A stretch of DNA of 64,000 nt. Source: Kribbella monticola. GTDB lineage: Bacteria; Actinomycetota; Actinomycetes; Propionibacteriales; Kribbellaceae. The notes beneath the pieces were generated by a model. The model was given only the letters and a program-made list of their open reading frames with translations. It made no database searches and had not been told where the DNA came from. Location of the stretch: the NCBI RefSeq assembly GCF_003261635.1, contig NZ_QFXK01000031.1, forward strand, positions 186,001 through 250,000. The letters run 5' to 3'. The position numbers and the translations under genes are program-made. Below are positions 1-8,839 of this stretch, in pieces; positions within the stretch are counted from its first letter, which is position 1, and the number at the start of each line of letters is the position of its first letter.

Positions 1-62
1 GGTTCGTAACGATCCGGTCACCGCGTTGTCAACGGCTCATGAACGGGTTCGCGACCCTACGC

Positions 63-1178
63 TCAGACCGTGACGACCGACGCCTCGTGCCGCCCATGTA
101 CTGCGGGTCGGCGGCTGCGGTCGCGGGCAGCGCCCAGCGCACACAGCACCAGACCGAGCACCAACCAGCACCCGAGTACTACGAACGGCCGCGCCGAGCC
201 GGCCCCGTCGAAGAAGCTCACCGAGCGCAACGCCGTACCGGCGGCTCCTGGCGGCAGGAACTGTCCGAGCGTGCCCCAGCCGGTCGGGAGCATCTCAGGT
301 GCGCTAGTGAGACCGGACAACGGGTTACCGAGCAGCATCATGGTGGCTCCGCCGAGGGCCAGTCCGGCGACACCGAGCAGCCACTCGAGACCCAGCAGGG
401 TCAGACTGATCGCTGCGATCGACAGGGCGATCACGCTTGCATTGGCGAAGTAGTTGCCTTCGAGTGAGCCGAGCCAGAACTGGAGCACCGCAGCCAGCGC
501 CAGCGCGCCGGTGATCGCAAACGCGATGGCGGCGGGCACCCGGTTCCGCTCTTTTTTCACGAGTTGAACCAAGGCGCCGGCGCCGATGATCCCACCCAGC
601 ACCAGCGGCAGTGCCCCCGCAGCGAGACCGGCTCCGCGCGGGTCGTCCGTGGGCAGCGGGACGATGTCGGTCACCTTCGGTGCGGCCTCGCCGTTCTTCG
701 CGGCCAGGCCGGCCGACAGTTGGGTCAGGATCTGCGCCACTGCGGGGCTGCCTGCGGATGCCGTCAGCACCTCAGGATTCTGCGGGTCGAGAACGATCGC
801 GCCGTACACGTCCCGATCCTCGATCGACCGGACAGCAGCGCTGCGATCGGCCACCGCCTTGATGTCGAAGCCGCCCGGACGGGCCTTCTCCAGGCCGGCA
901 CGCACCTGGGCAACCGCGGCGTCCGGACCTGCCACGGCCAACGGAAGGTCGCGCGGCTCGGACCGCGCCGCCGGCCAGGCGAACGCAATCAGCAGCACGG
1001 TCAGCACAGCCGTGAGCAGCGTGACCACAACCACAACCGGCGGCCGCCGCCGCTCCTCCGCACCCGACTGCTCACCGAGCGACCGCTCGGCGTGGGTGGG
1101 CTCCGCGTGGGTGGAGTGCTCGGCGACGTGCCGTGGCTCGCCGGTGACGGCCTTTACGGCGGGGCGATCGGCAGACAT
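63..1178 (-). CDS. Multi-pass membrane protein, ABC-2/YhgE-like
   Basis: 371 residues. A charged cytoplasmic N-terminus (about 45 residues) is followed by one membrane helix, a soluble extracytoplasmic stretch of about 130 residues, and five or so hydrophobic helices from about residue 185 onward. This layout (TM1, large outer loop, C-terminal TM bundle) resembles ABC-2-type permease/YhgE-Pip-like proteins, but I see no diagnostic motif. The start is supported by GGGAG about 8 bases upstream. It is divergent from a TetR gene with twin operators in between, so it is probably the repressor's target and may act in export or stress response. The substrate is unknown. Confidence 0.7.
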   Translation of the reverse strand: MSADRPAVKAVTGEPRHVAEHSTHAEPTHAERSLGEQSGAEERRRPPVVVVVTLLTAVLTVLLIAFAWPAARSEPRDLPLAVAGPDAAVAQVRAGLEKARPGGFDIKAVADRSAAVRSIEDRDVYGAIVLDPQNPEVLTASAGSPAVAQILTQLSAGLAAKNGEAAPKVTDIVPLPTDDPRGAGLAAGALPLVLGGIIGAGALVQLVKKERNRVPAAIAFAITGALALAAVLQFWLGSLEGNYFANASVIALSIAAISLTLLGLEWLLGVAGLALGGATMMLLGNPLSGLTSAPEMLPTGWGTLGQFLPPGAAGTALRSVSFFDGAGSARPFVVLGCWLVLGLVLCALGAARDRSRRPAVHGRHEASVVTV

Positions 1179-1200
1179 TTCCAGACTCCCTCTCTCAAAC

Positions 1201-1258
1201 CGAATGTTCGTTCTTTATTACAGACACGGCCTGCCGCCTTGTCAAGAACGGACATTCG
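1201..1258. promoter_or_regulatory. Twin TetR operators in a divergent promoter
   Basis: CGAATGTTCGTTCTT (1201-1215) and AAGAACGGACATTCG (1244-1258) are inverted copies with one mismatch in 15. Each contains an imperfect 12-base palindrome of the form GAAYG-NN-CRTTC, typical of TetR dimer sites. They flank or cover the promoters for both divergent genes, which suggests autoregulation plus repression of the membrane-protein gene. Confidence 0.75.
1217..1245 (-). promoter_or_regulatory. Promoter for the membrane-protein gene
   Basis: Read on the minus strand, TTGACA (1240-1245) and TGTAAT (1217-1222) are separated by exactly 17 bases, an almost consensus housekeeping promoter. The proximal TetR operator half begins just downstream of the -10. 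Confidence 0.65.
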
Positions 1259-1267
1259 TTTTAAGTT
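1239..1267 (+). promoter_or_regulatory. Promoter for the TetR gene, probably leaderless
   Basis: TTGTCA (1239-1244) and TAAGTT (1262-1267) are spaced 17 bases apart, and the second TetR operator fills the spacer. The expected transcription start falls at or next to the ATG at 1274. No Shine-Dalgarno sequence is present, so a leaderless transcript is likely. Confidence 0.55.
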
Positions 1268-1273
1268 CCGAAC

Positions 1274-1867
1274 ATGCCGAAGGTCACCGTCGAACACCGC
1301 GCCGCCCGGCACGACCAGATCGTCGCCGCGGCCCGCCGCTGCGCGATCGAGCAGGGGTTCCACAAGACGACGATGGCCGACGTCATCCGCGAGTCCGGCT
1401 TGTCGGCGGGCGCCGTCTACGGCTACTTCAAGAGCAAGGACGAGTTGGTCGCCGCCATCGCCGACCAGGCGCTCAGCACCGTCGACAAACTCTTCGAGGG
1501 CATCCTCGCGACCGACCAGCCGCTCACTCCGGTGGCCGCACTCGAAGCGACCCTCGAACACGTCGTCCAGATCGCCGAGCAACCCGGCGGCGACGTCACC
1601 AGAGTCGCCCTGCAGGCGTGGGCCGAGGCGATGCACAACGACGCGATCGCCGGCATCGCACGGGAGAAGTACACCCTGCTCCGCCGCAAGTTCGTCGCCG
1701 TCGCCGAGCGCGGCCAAGCCGACGGAACCATCGACGCCGATACCGACCCCGAATACATCGGCCAGGTGCTCTTCGCCCTGATTCCCGGCTTCCTCCTCCA
1801 ACGCCTGCTGCTCGGCGATGTCTCCCCGCGCAGTTTCAGCATCGGCCTCAGCGCCCTGCTGAAGTGA
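1274..1867 (+). CDS. TetR/AcrR family transcriptional regulator
   Basis: 197 residues. The N-terminal helix-turn-helix spans about residues 10-55 (IVAAARRCAIEQGFHKTTM, then GAVYGYFKSKDELVAAI), the classical TetR signature. The rest is an all-helical ligand-binding domain resembling the TetR_C_6 type. Two operator-like inverted repeats lie directly upstream and overlap both divergent promoters. It probably represses itself and the divergent membrane protein; the inducer is unknown. Confidence 0.9.
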   Translation: MPKVTVEHRAARHDQIVAAARRCAIEQGFHKTTMADVIRESGLSAGAVYGYFKSKDELVAAIADQALSTVDKLFEGILATDQPLTPVAALEATLEHVVQIAEQPGGDVTRVALQAWAEAMHNDAIAGIAREKYTLLRRKFVAVAERGQADGTIDADTDPEYIGQVLFALIPGFLLQRLLLGDVSPRSFSIGLSALLK

Positions 1868-1987
1868 ATCCCTACCGGGCCAGGCAGAGCGGGAGCAGTC
1901 GCAGCGCGACGAAGTGCAAACCGAAGCCGGCCGCTCGCCACCCGGTCGTGTGGAGAGCGGAGACCCCCTGCGCAGCAAAGGACTCAG

Positions 1988-2899
1988 ATGAGCAACAAGC
2001 GGCAACTCGACAACGCCGGGCTGGACAAGCTCCTGGTCGAAGCCGGGATCGACCCGGTCACCGGCGTCACGGCGTACGAGGAACTGAGCGAGGGGACGTT
2101 CAACACCGTCTACCGGATCGTGCGGCCGGCCGGCGACCTGATGTTGAAGCTGTCGCCCGATCCCGAGGCGCCGGTTCTTTCCTATGAACAAGGCTTGATT
2201 CGAACCGAGACCGAGTTCTATCGGGCCGCCCGCGGCAAGCTGCCCGTGCCGGAGGTCGTGCACGCCGGCGACGACTTCCTGCTGATGACCGCACTACCCG
2301 GTACGACGTGGTTCTCGCTGACCGAATCGCTCGACCGTCCCCGCCTTCGCCGCGAACTCGGCTCCCTGGTCGCCGAGCTGCACAAGATCACCCACACCGC
2401 ATTCGGCTATCCGCAGAAGGGACTCGCCGACAGCTGGGACAAGGCGTTCCTGGCGATGATCGACGACATCCTCCATGACGCCGCCCATTTCGACGTCGAA
2501 CTCCCCTACCCCGCCGAGCAGATCCGTGCCTTGGTTCTTGCTCGCAAGGAAAGGCTCCTCGCCGTACGGACCGCCTCGCTGATCCACTTCGATCTGTGGG
2601 ACGGCAACATCCTCGTCGAGGACGGCCGGATCACGGGACTGATCGACGGCGAGCGGGCGTTCTGGGGCGACCCGACGGCCGAGTTCGTCTCGCTCACGTT
2701 GTTCAGCGCGCTGGACGACGACCTACTCGAGGGGTACGGCGCGCCCGTTGACCGAGAACTGCTCTCGCTCTACCGCGTGTACCTCTACCTGATCATGCTG
2801 ATCGAGGCGGCCCCCAGAGGCTACGACGGCCCGGAGGACGAGAAGAGGTCGCGCCTCGTCCGGCGTCACCTGCTGCGAGAGCTCGATGCCCTGTCATAG
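1988..2899 (+). CDS. Phosphotransferase, APH family
   Basis: 303 residues with a protein-kinase-like fold. The catalytic loop is HFDLWDGNIL (Asp base and metal-binding Asn), and the DFG-equivalent is LIDGERAFWGDP. The N-lobe has a glycine-containing loop (SEGTFNTVYRI) and a candidate Lys in LMLKL. The family covers aminoglycoside, homoserine and other small-molecule kinases, and the substrate cannot be read from sequence. AAAGGA precedes the ATG. The stop codon lies inside the first copy of a three-copy direct repeat. Confidence 0.85.
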   Translation: MSNKRQLDNAGLDKLLVEAGIDPVTGVTAYEELSEGTFNTVYRIVRPAGDLMLKLSPDPEAPVLSYEQGLIRTETEFYRAARGKLPVPEVVHAGDDFLLMTALPGTTWFSLTESLDRPRLRRELGSLVAELHKITHTAFGYPQKGLADSWDKAFLAMIDDILHDAAHFDVELPYPAEQIRALVLARKERLLAVRTASLIHFDLWDGNILVEDGRITGLIDGERAFWGDPTAEFVSLTLFSALDDDLLEGYGAPVDRELLSLYRVYLYLIMLIEAAPRGYDGPEDEKRSRLVRRHLLRELDALS

Positions 2900-3000
2900 A
2901 CGTCCTCGCCTGCGCGAATAGGGGCGGCCTGTCACAGACGTCCTCGCCGGCGCGAAGGGATGCCCTGTCCTAGACGTCCTCCGGCTGCGCGATAGGGGTG
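2891..3000 (+). repeat. Three tandem copies of a 36-38 base repeat
   Basis: Copies start at 2891, 2929 and 2965 with the core CTGTC(A/C)(T/C)AGACGTCCTC, followed by a GC-rich stretch with GCGCGA and AGGGG. The first copy includes the TAG stop of the upstream kinase gene. The array sits between that gene and the ABC exporter operon. Confidence 0.8.
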
Positions 3001-3097
3001 CTAGGCCTACCCCGATCGGCTACTCAGCTCCCTGGGGAGCGCCGGCGCAGCTCCGTAGCGTCGGTCTCGTCAGTCGGGATGTACGCGAGGGGTAGCC

Positions 3098-3883
3098 ATG
3101 AGGCGCAAGCAAGAGACCATCAGGACCGATGATTCGGTCGTTCTGCAAGACGTTCGCCGGATCTACGGCAAGGGCGGTAACACCGTCGTCGCCCTAGGCG
3201 GCGTGAGCATCAGCTTTGGCCGCGGGACGTTCACCGCGGTGATGGGCCCGTCCGGGTCCGGTAAGAGCACCTTCCTGCACTGCGCGGCCGGCCTCGACCG
3301 GCCGACGTCGGGCACCGTCGTCATCGACGACCAGCCGCTCGCCGATCTGAACGAGCGCCAGCTGACCGAACTCCGCCGGGAGCGGATCGGCTTCGTCTTC
3401 CAGTCCTTCAACCTGTTGCCGGCGTTGACCGTCTGGCAGAACGTCACGCTGCCGCAGGAACTCGACGGCCGCCGCACCAACCGCGATCAGGTCCGCGAAG
3501 TACTGGACCGGGTCGGCCTCGGCGACAAGCACAAGAACCGTCCCGGCGAACTGTCCGGTGGCCAGCAGCAACGCGTCGCGATCGCCCGGGCACTGGTCGC
3601 CCGGCCCGCGGTGATCTTCGCCGATGAGCCGACCGGTGCCCTGGACACCCAGACCGCCGCGGACGTCCTCGAACTCCTCCGCGAACCGGTCCGCACTCAG
3701 GGCCAGACCGTCGTGATGGTGACGCACGACCCGGTCGCCGCCTCGTACGCCGACCAGGTGGTCTTCCTCGCCGACGGGATGCTCGCGGGCAGCCTGGTCG
3801 CACCGACGGCCGAGCAGGTCGCGGACCGGTTGACCCACCTCGGCGCCCGGGCTGCCGCGAGGTTGCGGGCGGTCGTCCGATGA
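3098..3883 (+). CDS. ABC transporter ATP-binding protein, MacB/LolD type
   Basis: 261 residues. Walker A is GPSGSGKS (about residue 51), the Q-loop is FVFQSFNLLPALTVWQNV, the signature is LSGGQQQR, Walker B is VIFADEPTGALD, and the switch His is in VMVTHDP. The FQSFNLLPALT pattern is typical of the MacB/LolD/FtsE exporter subfamily. It pairs with the FtsX-type permease that starts inside its last codon (ATGA overlap at 3880-3883). GAGGGG precedes the ATG by 6 bases. The likely role is lipid, peptide or antibiotic efflux, or envelope maintenance. Confidence 0.93.
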   Translation: MRRKQETIRTDDSVVLQDVRRIYGKGGNTVVALGGVSISFGRGTFTAVMGPSGSGKSTFLHCAAGLDRPTSGTVVIDDQPLADLNERQLTELRRERIGFVFQSFNLLPALTVWQNVTLPQELDGRRTNRDQVREVLDRVGLGDKHKNRPGELSGGQQQRVAIARALVARPAVIFADEPTGALDTQTAADVLELLREPVRTQGQTVVMVTHDPVAASYADQVVFLADGMLAGSLVAPTAEQVADRLTHLGARAAARLRAVVR

Positions 3884-6381
3884 TGCGCCTCGCCGTACGC
3901 ACCCTCAGATTCCGCAAGAACGGCTTCATCGCGACCTTCATCGCCGTCGTCTTCGGTACCGCGATCGTGATGGCCTGCGGTGGACTGCTGGAGACCGGCA
4001 TCCGGTCCAACGTGCCGCCGCAGCGCCTGGCCGCCGCCGACTTGGTTGTCACCGGCAAGCAAACTCATCTCCGGCCGGGCGCCGAAGACGCCACTCCGCT
4101 GACCGAGCAGGTCGACCTCGATGCCTCGCTACTGCCCAAGATCCGGTCGGTGGCCGGAGTCAAGGATGCGATCGGCTCGTTCACCTTCCCGGCTCCCCTC
4201 CTGGCAGCGGGTGCCGACGGACAGGGCCACAACTGGTCATCGGCCCGCCTGGCGCCGTACAAGCTGCAGTCCGGTACTGCTCCCGTCCGCGCCGACGAGG
4301 TCGTTCTGGACGCTTCGACCGCCGCTGCCGTGCACGCCAAGGTGGGCAGCAAGGTCACCTTGCTCGCCCAAGGCCGGCCGACCTCGTTCGTCGTACGGGG
4401 TATCGCGGAAGGGCCTGCTGGGCACACGTTCTTCTCCAGCGACGAGGCGTCGCGGCTGTCCGGGCGATCCGGCAGCTACGCGGCGATCGGCGTACTGGTT
4501 GCCCCAGGCACCGACCTGAAGGCGGTGAAGAAGAAGCTCGGGGACGTTGGCGAGGTGAAAGTCCTTGCTGGTGTGGATCGCGGGTCGGCGGAGCATCCGG
4601 ACGCCGCGACGTTCCAGACCGCGCTGATCTCGATCGCCGGCTCGTTCGGCGGGATCGCGGCGATGACGATGATGTTCGTGGTCGCCTCCACGCTGGCGTT
4701 GTCGGCGCAGCAGCGGGAGCGCGAATTCGCTCTGCTGCGCGGCATCGGTACGACGCCCGGCCAGGTCCGGCGGATGATTCTCGGCGAGGCGATGCTGGTG
4801 TCGCTGCCGGCCGTGGTGGTCGGGGCGGTGCCGGGGTTGTGGCTCGGCCGGTTCCTGTTCGACCGGCTGGCGGCGAACGGAGTGGCTTCGGCGGCCGTCG
4901 AGTACCGCCAGGGGCTGATCCCGTTCGCAGCCGGCGCGGGCGCCGCGGTACTGGCTGCCATCGGCGCCGCCCTGATCGCCGCTCGCAAGTCCGCGAAGAT
5001 CCGGCCGGTCGAGGCGTTGCTCGAAGCGGGCTTGCAGCGCAAGTGGTTCGGCTGGGTACGACTCGTGTTCGGGCTGCTGTTCACCGGCGGCGGTCTGGCA
5101 CTGGTGATCGTCACGATGGCGGTGATGACCGGCCCACTCGCCGGTGCGACCGCCGGGCCGGCCGTACTCTGCTGGGCGATCGGGATCGCGTTGCTCGGCC
5201 CGTTCTGGACCAAGGCGGTGCTCGCGGTCCTCCGCTGGCCCCTGTACGCCGTGAGCCGGGTGAACGGGCGGCTCGCGATCCTCAATGTCACCGCGCGATC
5301 GGTGGCGATGTCGGCCGCGGTGATGCCGGTGATGCTGGCGGTCGGAATCTCCACGTCGAACATCTACATGCAGACCACGCAGGTGCACGCGGCCGAGAAG
5401 GCGTTCACGAAGGAACTGCGAGCGGACGCGGTCCTGGTCTCCACTGCGGGTGGACTCGATCCCGCGCTGCTCGGGGAGGTCCGAAAGTTGCCGGGGGTGG
5501 CGAGCGCATCGGCGTACGTGACCAGCCTTGGGGTCATCGACGAGCCGCGGAACGCTCCGTTCGACGAGGACGGTGCACCGCTGCGAGGAATCAGTGCCCA
5601 GGGCAACGATGGTGCCGCGCCGGTGAAGGTCACCTCGGGATCGCTGGAAGGGCTGGCCGGTTCGACGGTCGCGCTGCCCGACTACGTCGCCTCGAAGATC
5701 GGGCGTGGTGTCGGATCGACGATCAAGATGACCCTGGGCGATGGGGCGCACGTGGACCTTCGGGTCGTGGCGACCTTCGCGGCCGACCGCGGCTACGAGA
5801 GCATCGTGCTGCCGGCCGACCTGCTGGCCACGCACACGACGGATCGGCTGGCCAAGCAGCTCTTGGTCCGTGCCAAGACGGGTGCCGACATCAACGGTCC
5901 GCTGCAAGCGCTCGCGGCACGGCATCCCGGCGTACAGGTCTCCGATCGGGACGCCCTGATCGCCGGGAACAGCGCGGATCTCAAGACGCAGGCCTGGGTG
6001 AATTACCTGCTGGTCGGCATGCTGATCGCCTACACCGCCGTCTCGATCGTGAACACGTTGGCCTCGGCAACTGTCCGCCGTCGCCGCGAGCTGGGCCTGC
6101 AGCGACTCACCGGCTCCACCCGCGGCCAGGTACTCCGGATGCTCACCACCGAGAGCTTCCTGGTGGCCCTGGCCGGCATCATCCTCGGGACGCTGGTGGC
6201 GCTGGCCACGCTGATTCCCTTCAGCGCAACGGTTTCCACCTCGGCTATACCGAGTGGACCGCTGTGGATCTACCTGGTCATCATCGGGGTCGCCGCGACG
6301 CTCACGTTCAGCTCGATCCTCCTTCCGGCGGTCGCCACGCTGCGCACCCGCCCGGCCGAAGCAGCCGCTCGCGCCGACTGA
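3880..6381 (+). CDS. ABC transporter permease, FtsX/MacB family
   Basis: 833 residues with two FtsX-type domains. An N-terminal helix is followed by a large extracytoplasmic MacB_PCD-like region, three helices (around residues 250-370), a linker with further helices, a second extracytoplasmic region (about 500-690) and three C-terminal helices. Both FtsX cores carry the characteristic cytoplasmic-loop pattern (REREFALLRGIGTTPGQVRRM and RRRELGLQRLTGSTRGQVLRM). Translation is coupled to the ATPase gene by a four-base overlap. Confidence 0.92.
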   Translation: MMRLAVRTLRFRKNGFIATFIAVVFGTAIVMACGGLLETGIRSNVPPQRLAAADLVVTGKQTHLRPGAEDATPLTEQVDLDASLLPKIRSVAGVKDAIGSFTFPAPLLAAGADGQGHNWSSARLAPYKLQSGTAPVRADEVVLDASTAAAVHAKVGSKVTLLAQGRPTSFVVRGIAEGPAGHTFFSSDEASRLSGRSGSYAAIGVLVAPGTDLKAVKKKLGDVGEVKVLAGVDRGSAEHPDAATFQTALISIAGSFGGIAAMTMMFVVASTLALSAQQREREFALLRGIGTTPGQVRRMILGEAMLVSLPAVVVGAVPGLWLGRFLFDRLAANGVASAAVEYRQGLIPFAAGAGAAVLAAIGAALIAARKSAKIRPVEALLEAGLQRKWFGWVRLVFGLLFTGGGLALVIVTMAVMTGPLAGATAGPAVLCWAIGIALLGPFWTKAVLAVLRWPLYAVSRVNGRLAILNVTARSVAMSAAVMPVMLAVGISTSNIYMQTTQVHAAEKAFTKELRADAVLVSTAGGLDPALLGEVRKLPGVASASAYVTSLGVIDEPRNAPFDEDGAPLRGISAQGNDGAAPVKVTSGSLEGLAGSTVALPDYVASKIGRGVGSTIKMTLGDGAHVDLRVVATFAADRGYESIVLPADLLATHTTDRLAKQLLVRAKTGADINGPLQALAARHPGVQVSDRDALIAGNSADLKTQAWVNYLLVGMLIAYTAVSIVNTLASATVRRRRELGLQRLTGSTRGQVLRMLTTESFLVALAGIILGTLVALATLIPFSATVSTSAIPSGPLWIYLVIIGVAATLTFSSILLPAVATLRTRPAEAAARAD

Positions 6382-6436
6382 CCATCCCCACGCAGGCGGC
6401 TGGTGGCCTGCGGTGGAACCTCCGCCGCACGCCACC

Positions 6437-6471
6437 GAGGACCTGCTCCACCTCGGGTGGAGCAGGTCCTC
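6437..6471. terminator. Bidirectional terminator hairpin
   Basis: A perfect 16-base-pair stem (GAGGACCTGCTCCACC with GGTGGAGCAGGTCCTC) has a 3-base loop. It lies between the converging permease gene and FMN reductase gene. Confidence 0.75.
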
Positions 6472-6472
6472 A

Positions 6473-7087
6473 TCATTTGACCGGGTTCGGCTCCGGAACC
6501 GGCTGCAGGGCGATCGTCGTGGCCTGAATCAACCCGGCATGCTTGCGAACCCAGGCGGAGACCGCGAGCTGGAGGTCTTCCAGGTCGCGTTCTTCCAACG
6601 CCACCGCGGGCGCCGGCACACTGGCACCTAGCTCGGCGAGGACGGGTCGCAAGTGGATGTCGGCGAGCAACTTGTGGCTTGGCGCGGCCGAGACCGTCAC
6701 CGGTACGACGACCGAGCCGGCGAGCGCCTGATGCGGCAGAACATCGAGAAAGCTCTTCAGCAGCCCCGTGTAGCTGCCCTTGTAAACGGGGGTTGCGAGC
6801 ACCAGCACCGACGCCGAAGACGCCAGGTCGATCGCTTCGTCCAGCGCGGCCCGGTCCGCCTCGGCGGCCGCCTCACCCTGGAAGATCGCGGGTGCGAACG
6901 TGACGAGGTCGACCAACTCGGTGATCCGGTACGGCGTACCGAGCTCGCCGGCCAGCAGTTCGGCCACGGAGGCGGCGGCTGCCGCGGTCCGGGACCCTGG
7001 TTTGGGGTTGCCGACCACGGTGACGACTGATTGTGGCCAGACCGGCGGATCGGGCACGATCCGCGGCTCGAAAGCGATCGTTGGCAT
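6473..7087 (-). CDS. NADPH-dependent FMN reductase, SsuE/MsuE-like
   Basis: 204 residues with a flavodoxin-like fold. The phosphate-binding strand-loop VTVVGNPKPGSRT is near the N-terminus and the typical VLVLATPVYKGSYTGLLKSF motif is mid-protein. Such enzymes supply reduced FMN to two-component monooxygenases. An upstream in-frame ATG at 7135 exists, but GGGAG sits about 9 bases before the ATG at 7087 and family members start near this point. No partner monooxygenase is adjacent. Confidence 0.85.
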   Translation of the reverse strand: MPTIAFEPRIVPDPPVWPQSVVTVVGNPKPGSRTAAAAASVAELLAGELGTPYRITELVDLVTFAPAIFQGEAAAEADRAALDEAIDLASSASVLVLATPVYKGSYTGLLKSFLDVLPHQALAGSVVVPVTVSAAPSHKLLADIHLRPVLAELGASVPAPAVALEERDLEDLQLAVSAWVRKHAGLIQATTIALQPVPEPNPVK

Positions 7088-7218
7088 CGAGGACAGCTCC
7101 CAGCAGTTCGGGGATGAGACTCCGAGCCTAGCCAAAGTCTAGCGGCTCACTTGACTTTCTCAGATACCGAACACCCGCCCGGCTTCAGCGCAGGGCGTCG
7201 CACGCTCGGGCCGAACTC

Positions 7219-7878
7219 TCACCTGGCGCTGGAGTCGGCCTTCGCCGCGCGCCTGGCCTTGAGCTTCACCGTGACGAACCAGCCGACGGCGAGGACTGCC
7301 GCGCCCACCACGGCCCACTGGAACACCCCGATCGACGACTCGACCAGATGCCACTTCTCCCCGAGTTGATGCCCCGCGACGATGAGCGCCGTGTTCCAGA
7401 TCAGGCTGCCCAGCGCGGTCAGGGCGAGGAATACCGCCACGCGCATCCGCTCCACGCCGGCCGGCACGGAGATCAGGCTGCGGACGACCGGCACCAGCCT
7501 GCCGATGAACACCGCCTTCGGCCCGTGCCTGCCGAACCACGCCTCCGCCTTGTCGACATCCTCGACCTTCATCAACGGCAGCCTGGCGGCCAGCCCGCGG
7601 GTCCGATCCCGCCCGAGCACCGCGCCCACGCCGTACAGGGCCAGCGCCCCCATCACGGACCCGAGCGTGGTGAAGACGATCGCACTGACCAGCCCGAGGT
7701 CACCCCGCGCGGCGGCGAACCCGGCCAACGGCAGGATCACCTCACTCGGCAGCGGTGGAAACAGATTCTCCAGCGCCACCGCGAGGCCGGCGCCCGGCGC
7801 GCCCAGCTTCTCCATCAACTCGATAGCCCACCCGGCCACTCCCCCGGTCGGCTCCTGCGTCACCTGCAGCGTGGTCAT
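7219..7878 (-). CDS. DedA family membrane protein
   Basis: About 219 residues, SNARE-associated/DedA fold. The family signature is visible: ENLFPPLPSEVILPLAGF near residue 40, then GRHGPKAVFIGRLVPVVRSLISVPAG with the conserved Arg and Pro of the re-entrant loop. Several membrane helices follow and the tail is Lys/Arg-rich. DedA proteins are linked to membrane lipid flipping and proton-motive-force homeostasis. The start is uncertain: GTG at 7887 is also in frame, and neither start has a strong ribosome site. Confidence 0.88.
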   Translation of the reverse strand: MTTLQVTQEPTGGVAGWAIELMEKLGAPGAGLAVALENLFPPLPSEVILPLAGFAAARGDLGLVSAIVFTTLGSVMGALALYGVGAVLGRDRTRGLAARLPLMKVEDVDKAEAWFGRHGPKAVFIGRLVPVVRSLISVPAGVERMRVAVFLALTALGSLIWNTALIVAGHQLGEKWHLVESSIGVFQWAVVGAAVLAVGWFVTVKLKARRAAKADSSAR

Positions 7879-7958
7879 CTTCTGCACAGTACCGAACGGC
7901 GGAAAATCTCAACGGGGATTGCTTGTGCGGTAGGTGATGCAGTCGAAGGCCGGCTTGA

Positions 7959-8768
7959 TCAGCGGTCGACGGTGACGAGGTGGGCCTGGATCTTTCCGTC
8001 GACCGGGCCGTGGCCGAAGCGTTCGGCGATGGCCTCCGTACAGGCGGCGGTTGCCGCGGCGAGGGTGGGTCCGGGGCGTTCTTCGATCTCGGCGCGCAAC
8101 GGCGTGCCCTGGCAGTAGGCGATCGCGACCGCCTCTGCCGACGCCGCGCGGCTGCGCGCGCTGACCGTTTCGCAGCGGGGAGGATTCTCGAAGCCCGCCG
8201 TCGCCAGGTGGTGCGAGATGGTCTCCAGGTCGGAGTAGCCGTGTGGGGTACGGGCCAGAAATTGTGGCGGATCGTCCGGGTAGAGGCCGGCGAGCGTGGT
8301 GGTGACGACGTCGGCGAACTCGTTGTGCTCGATGCGATCCCACACGCTGAACAGCCACGTTCCGCCCGGACGGAGGACGCGCCGTGCCTGCGCGAACGCA
8401 CGGTCCTTGTCCGGGAAGAACATCGCTCCGAACTGACAGCAGACGACATCGAAACTCGCTGCCGCGAACGGCAGAGCAAGCGCATCTGCCTGCCGCCAGT
8501 GCACCGGCCTGGCGGTCCCGATGGCCTCGGCCTGATCGAGCATCGCTTGATTCAGATCGGTCGCCACCACCTCCACCGCCTCGGGCAGCGCGCGGACCGT
8601 GGCGCGGGTGGCAACGCCAGTACCCGCGGCGATCTCCAGCACGCTGCCCGGCTCGAGCTTCGCGACCCGGGCGGCAAGCTCCTCGGCGTACGTCGCAAAG
8701 ATCAGCGGCACCAGGTAATGGTCGTAGAACTCAGGGATCGAGCCTACGAACACCGCATCGGAACCCAT
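7959..8768 (-). CDS. Class I SAM-dependent methyltransferase
   Basis: 269 residues, Methyltransf_11-type Rossmann domain. Motif I is VLEIAAGTGVATRA, motif II is VVATDLNQAMLDQA, then FDVVCCQFGAMFFPD and LRPGGTWLFSVWD. The longer in-frame start at 8843 is rejected because AGGGGGAAG lies about 6 bases before the ATG at 8768, which gives the family-typical N-terminus. The substrate is unknown. Confidence 0.88.
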   Translation of the reverse strand: MGSDAVFVGSIPEFYDHYLVPLIFATYAEELAARVAKLEPGSVLEIAAGTGVATRATVRALPEAVEVVATDLNQAMLDQAEAIGTARPVHWRQADALALPFAAASFDVVCCQFGAMFFPDKDRAFAQARRVLRPGGTWLFSVWDRIEHNEFADVVTTTLAGLYPDDPPQFLARTPHGYSDLETISHHLATAGFENPPRCETVSARSRAASAEAVAIAYCQGTPLRAEIEERPGPTLAAATAACTEAIAERFGHGPVDGKIQAHLVTVDR

Positions 8769-8839
8769 CGATCTTCCCCCTCCACAGCCCGGCCTCGATC
8801 GTACGACGGCAGAGCTTCGATCGACGCGAACTGCGTGAC

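Noticed and set aside
1..62. Possible feature at the left edge
   Set aside because: Short stretch past the membrane-protein stop with no convincing hairpin or coding sense.
4237..6435. Very long open frame on the minus strand opposite the ABC permease
   Set aside because: It is Arg/Gly/Asp-rich with no family motif. High-GC codon bias produces such antisense frames opposite real genes, and the plus strand encodes a clear FtsX permease.
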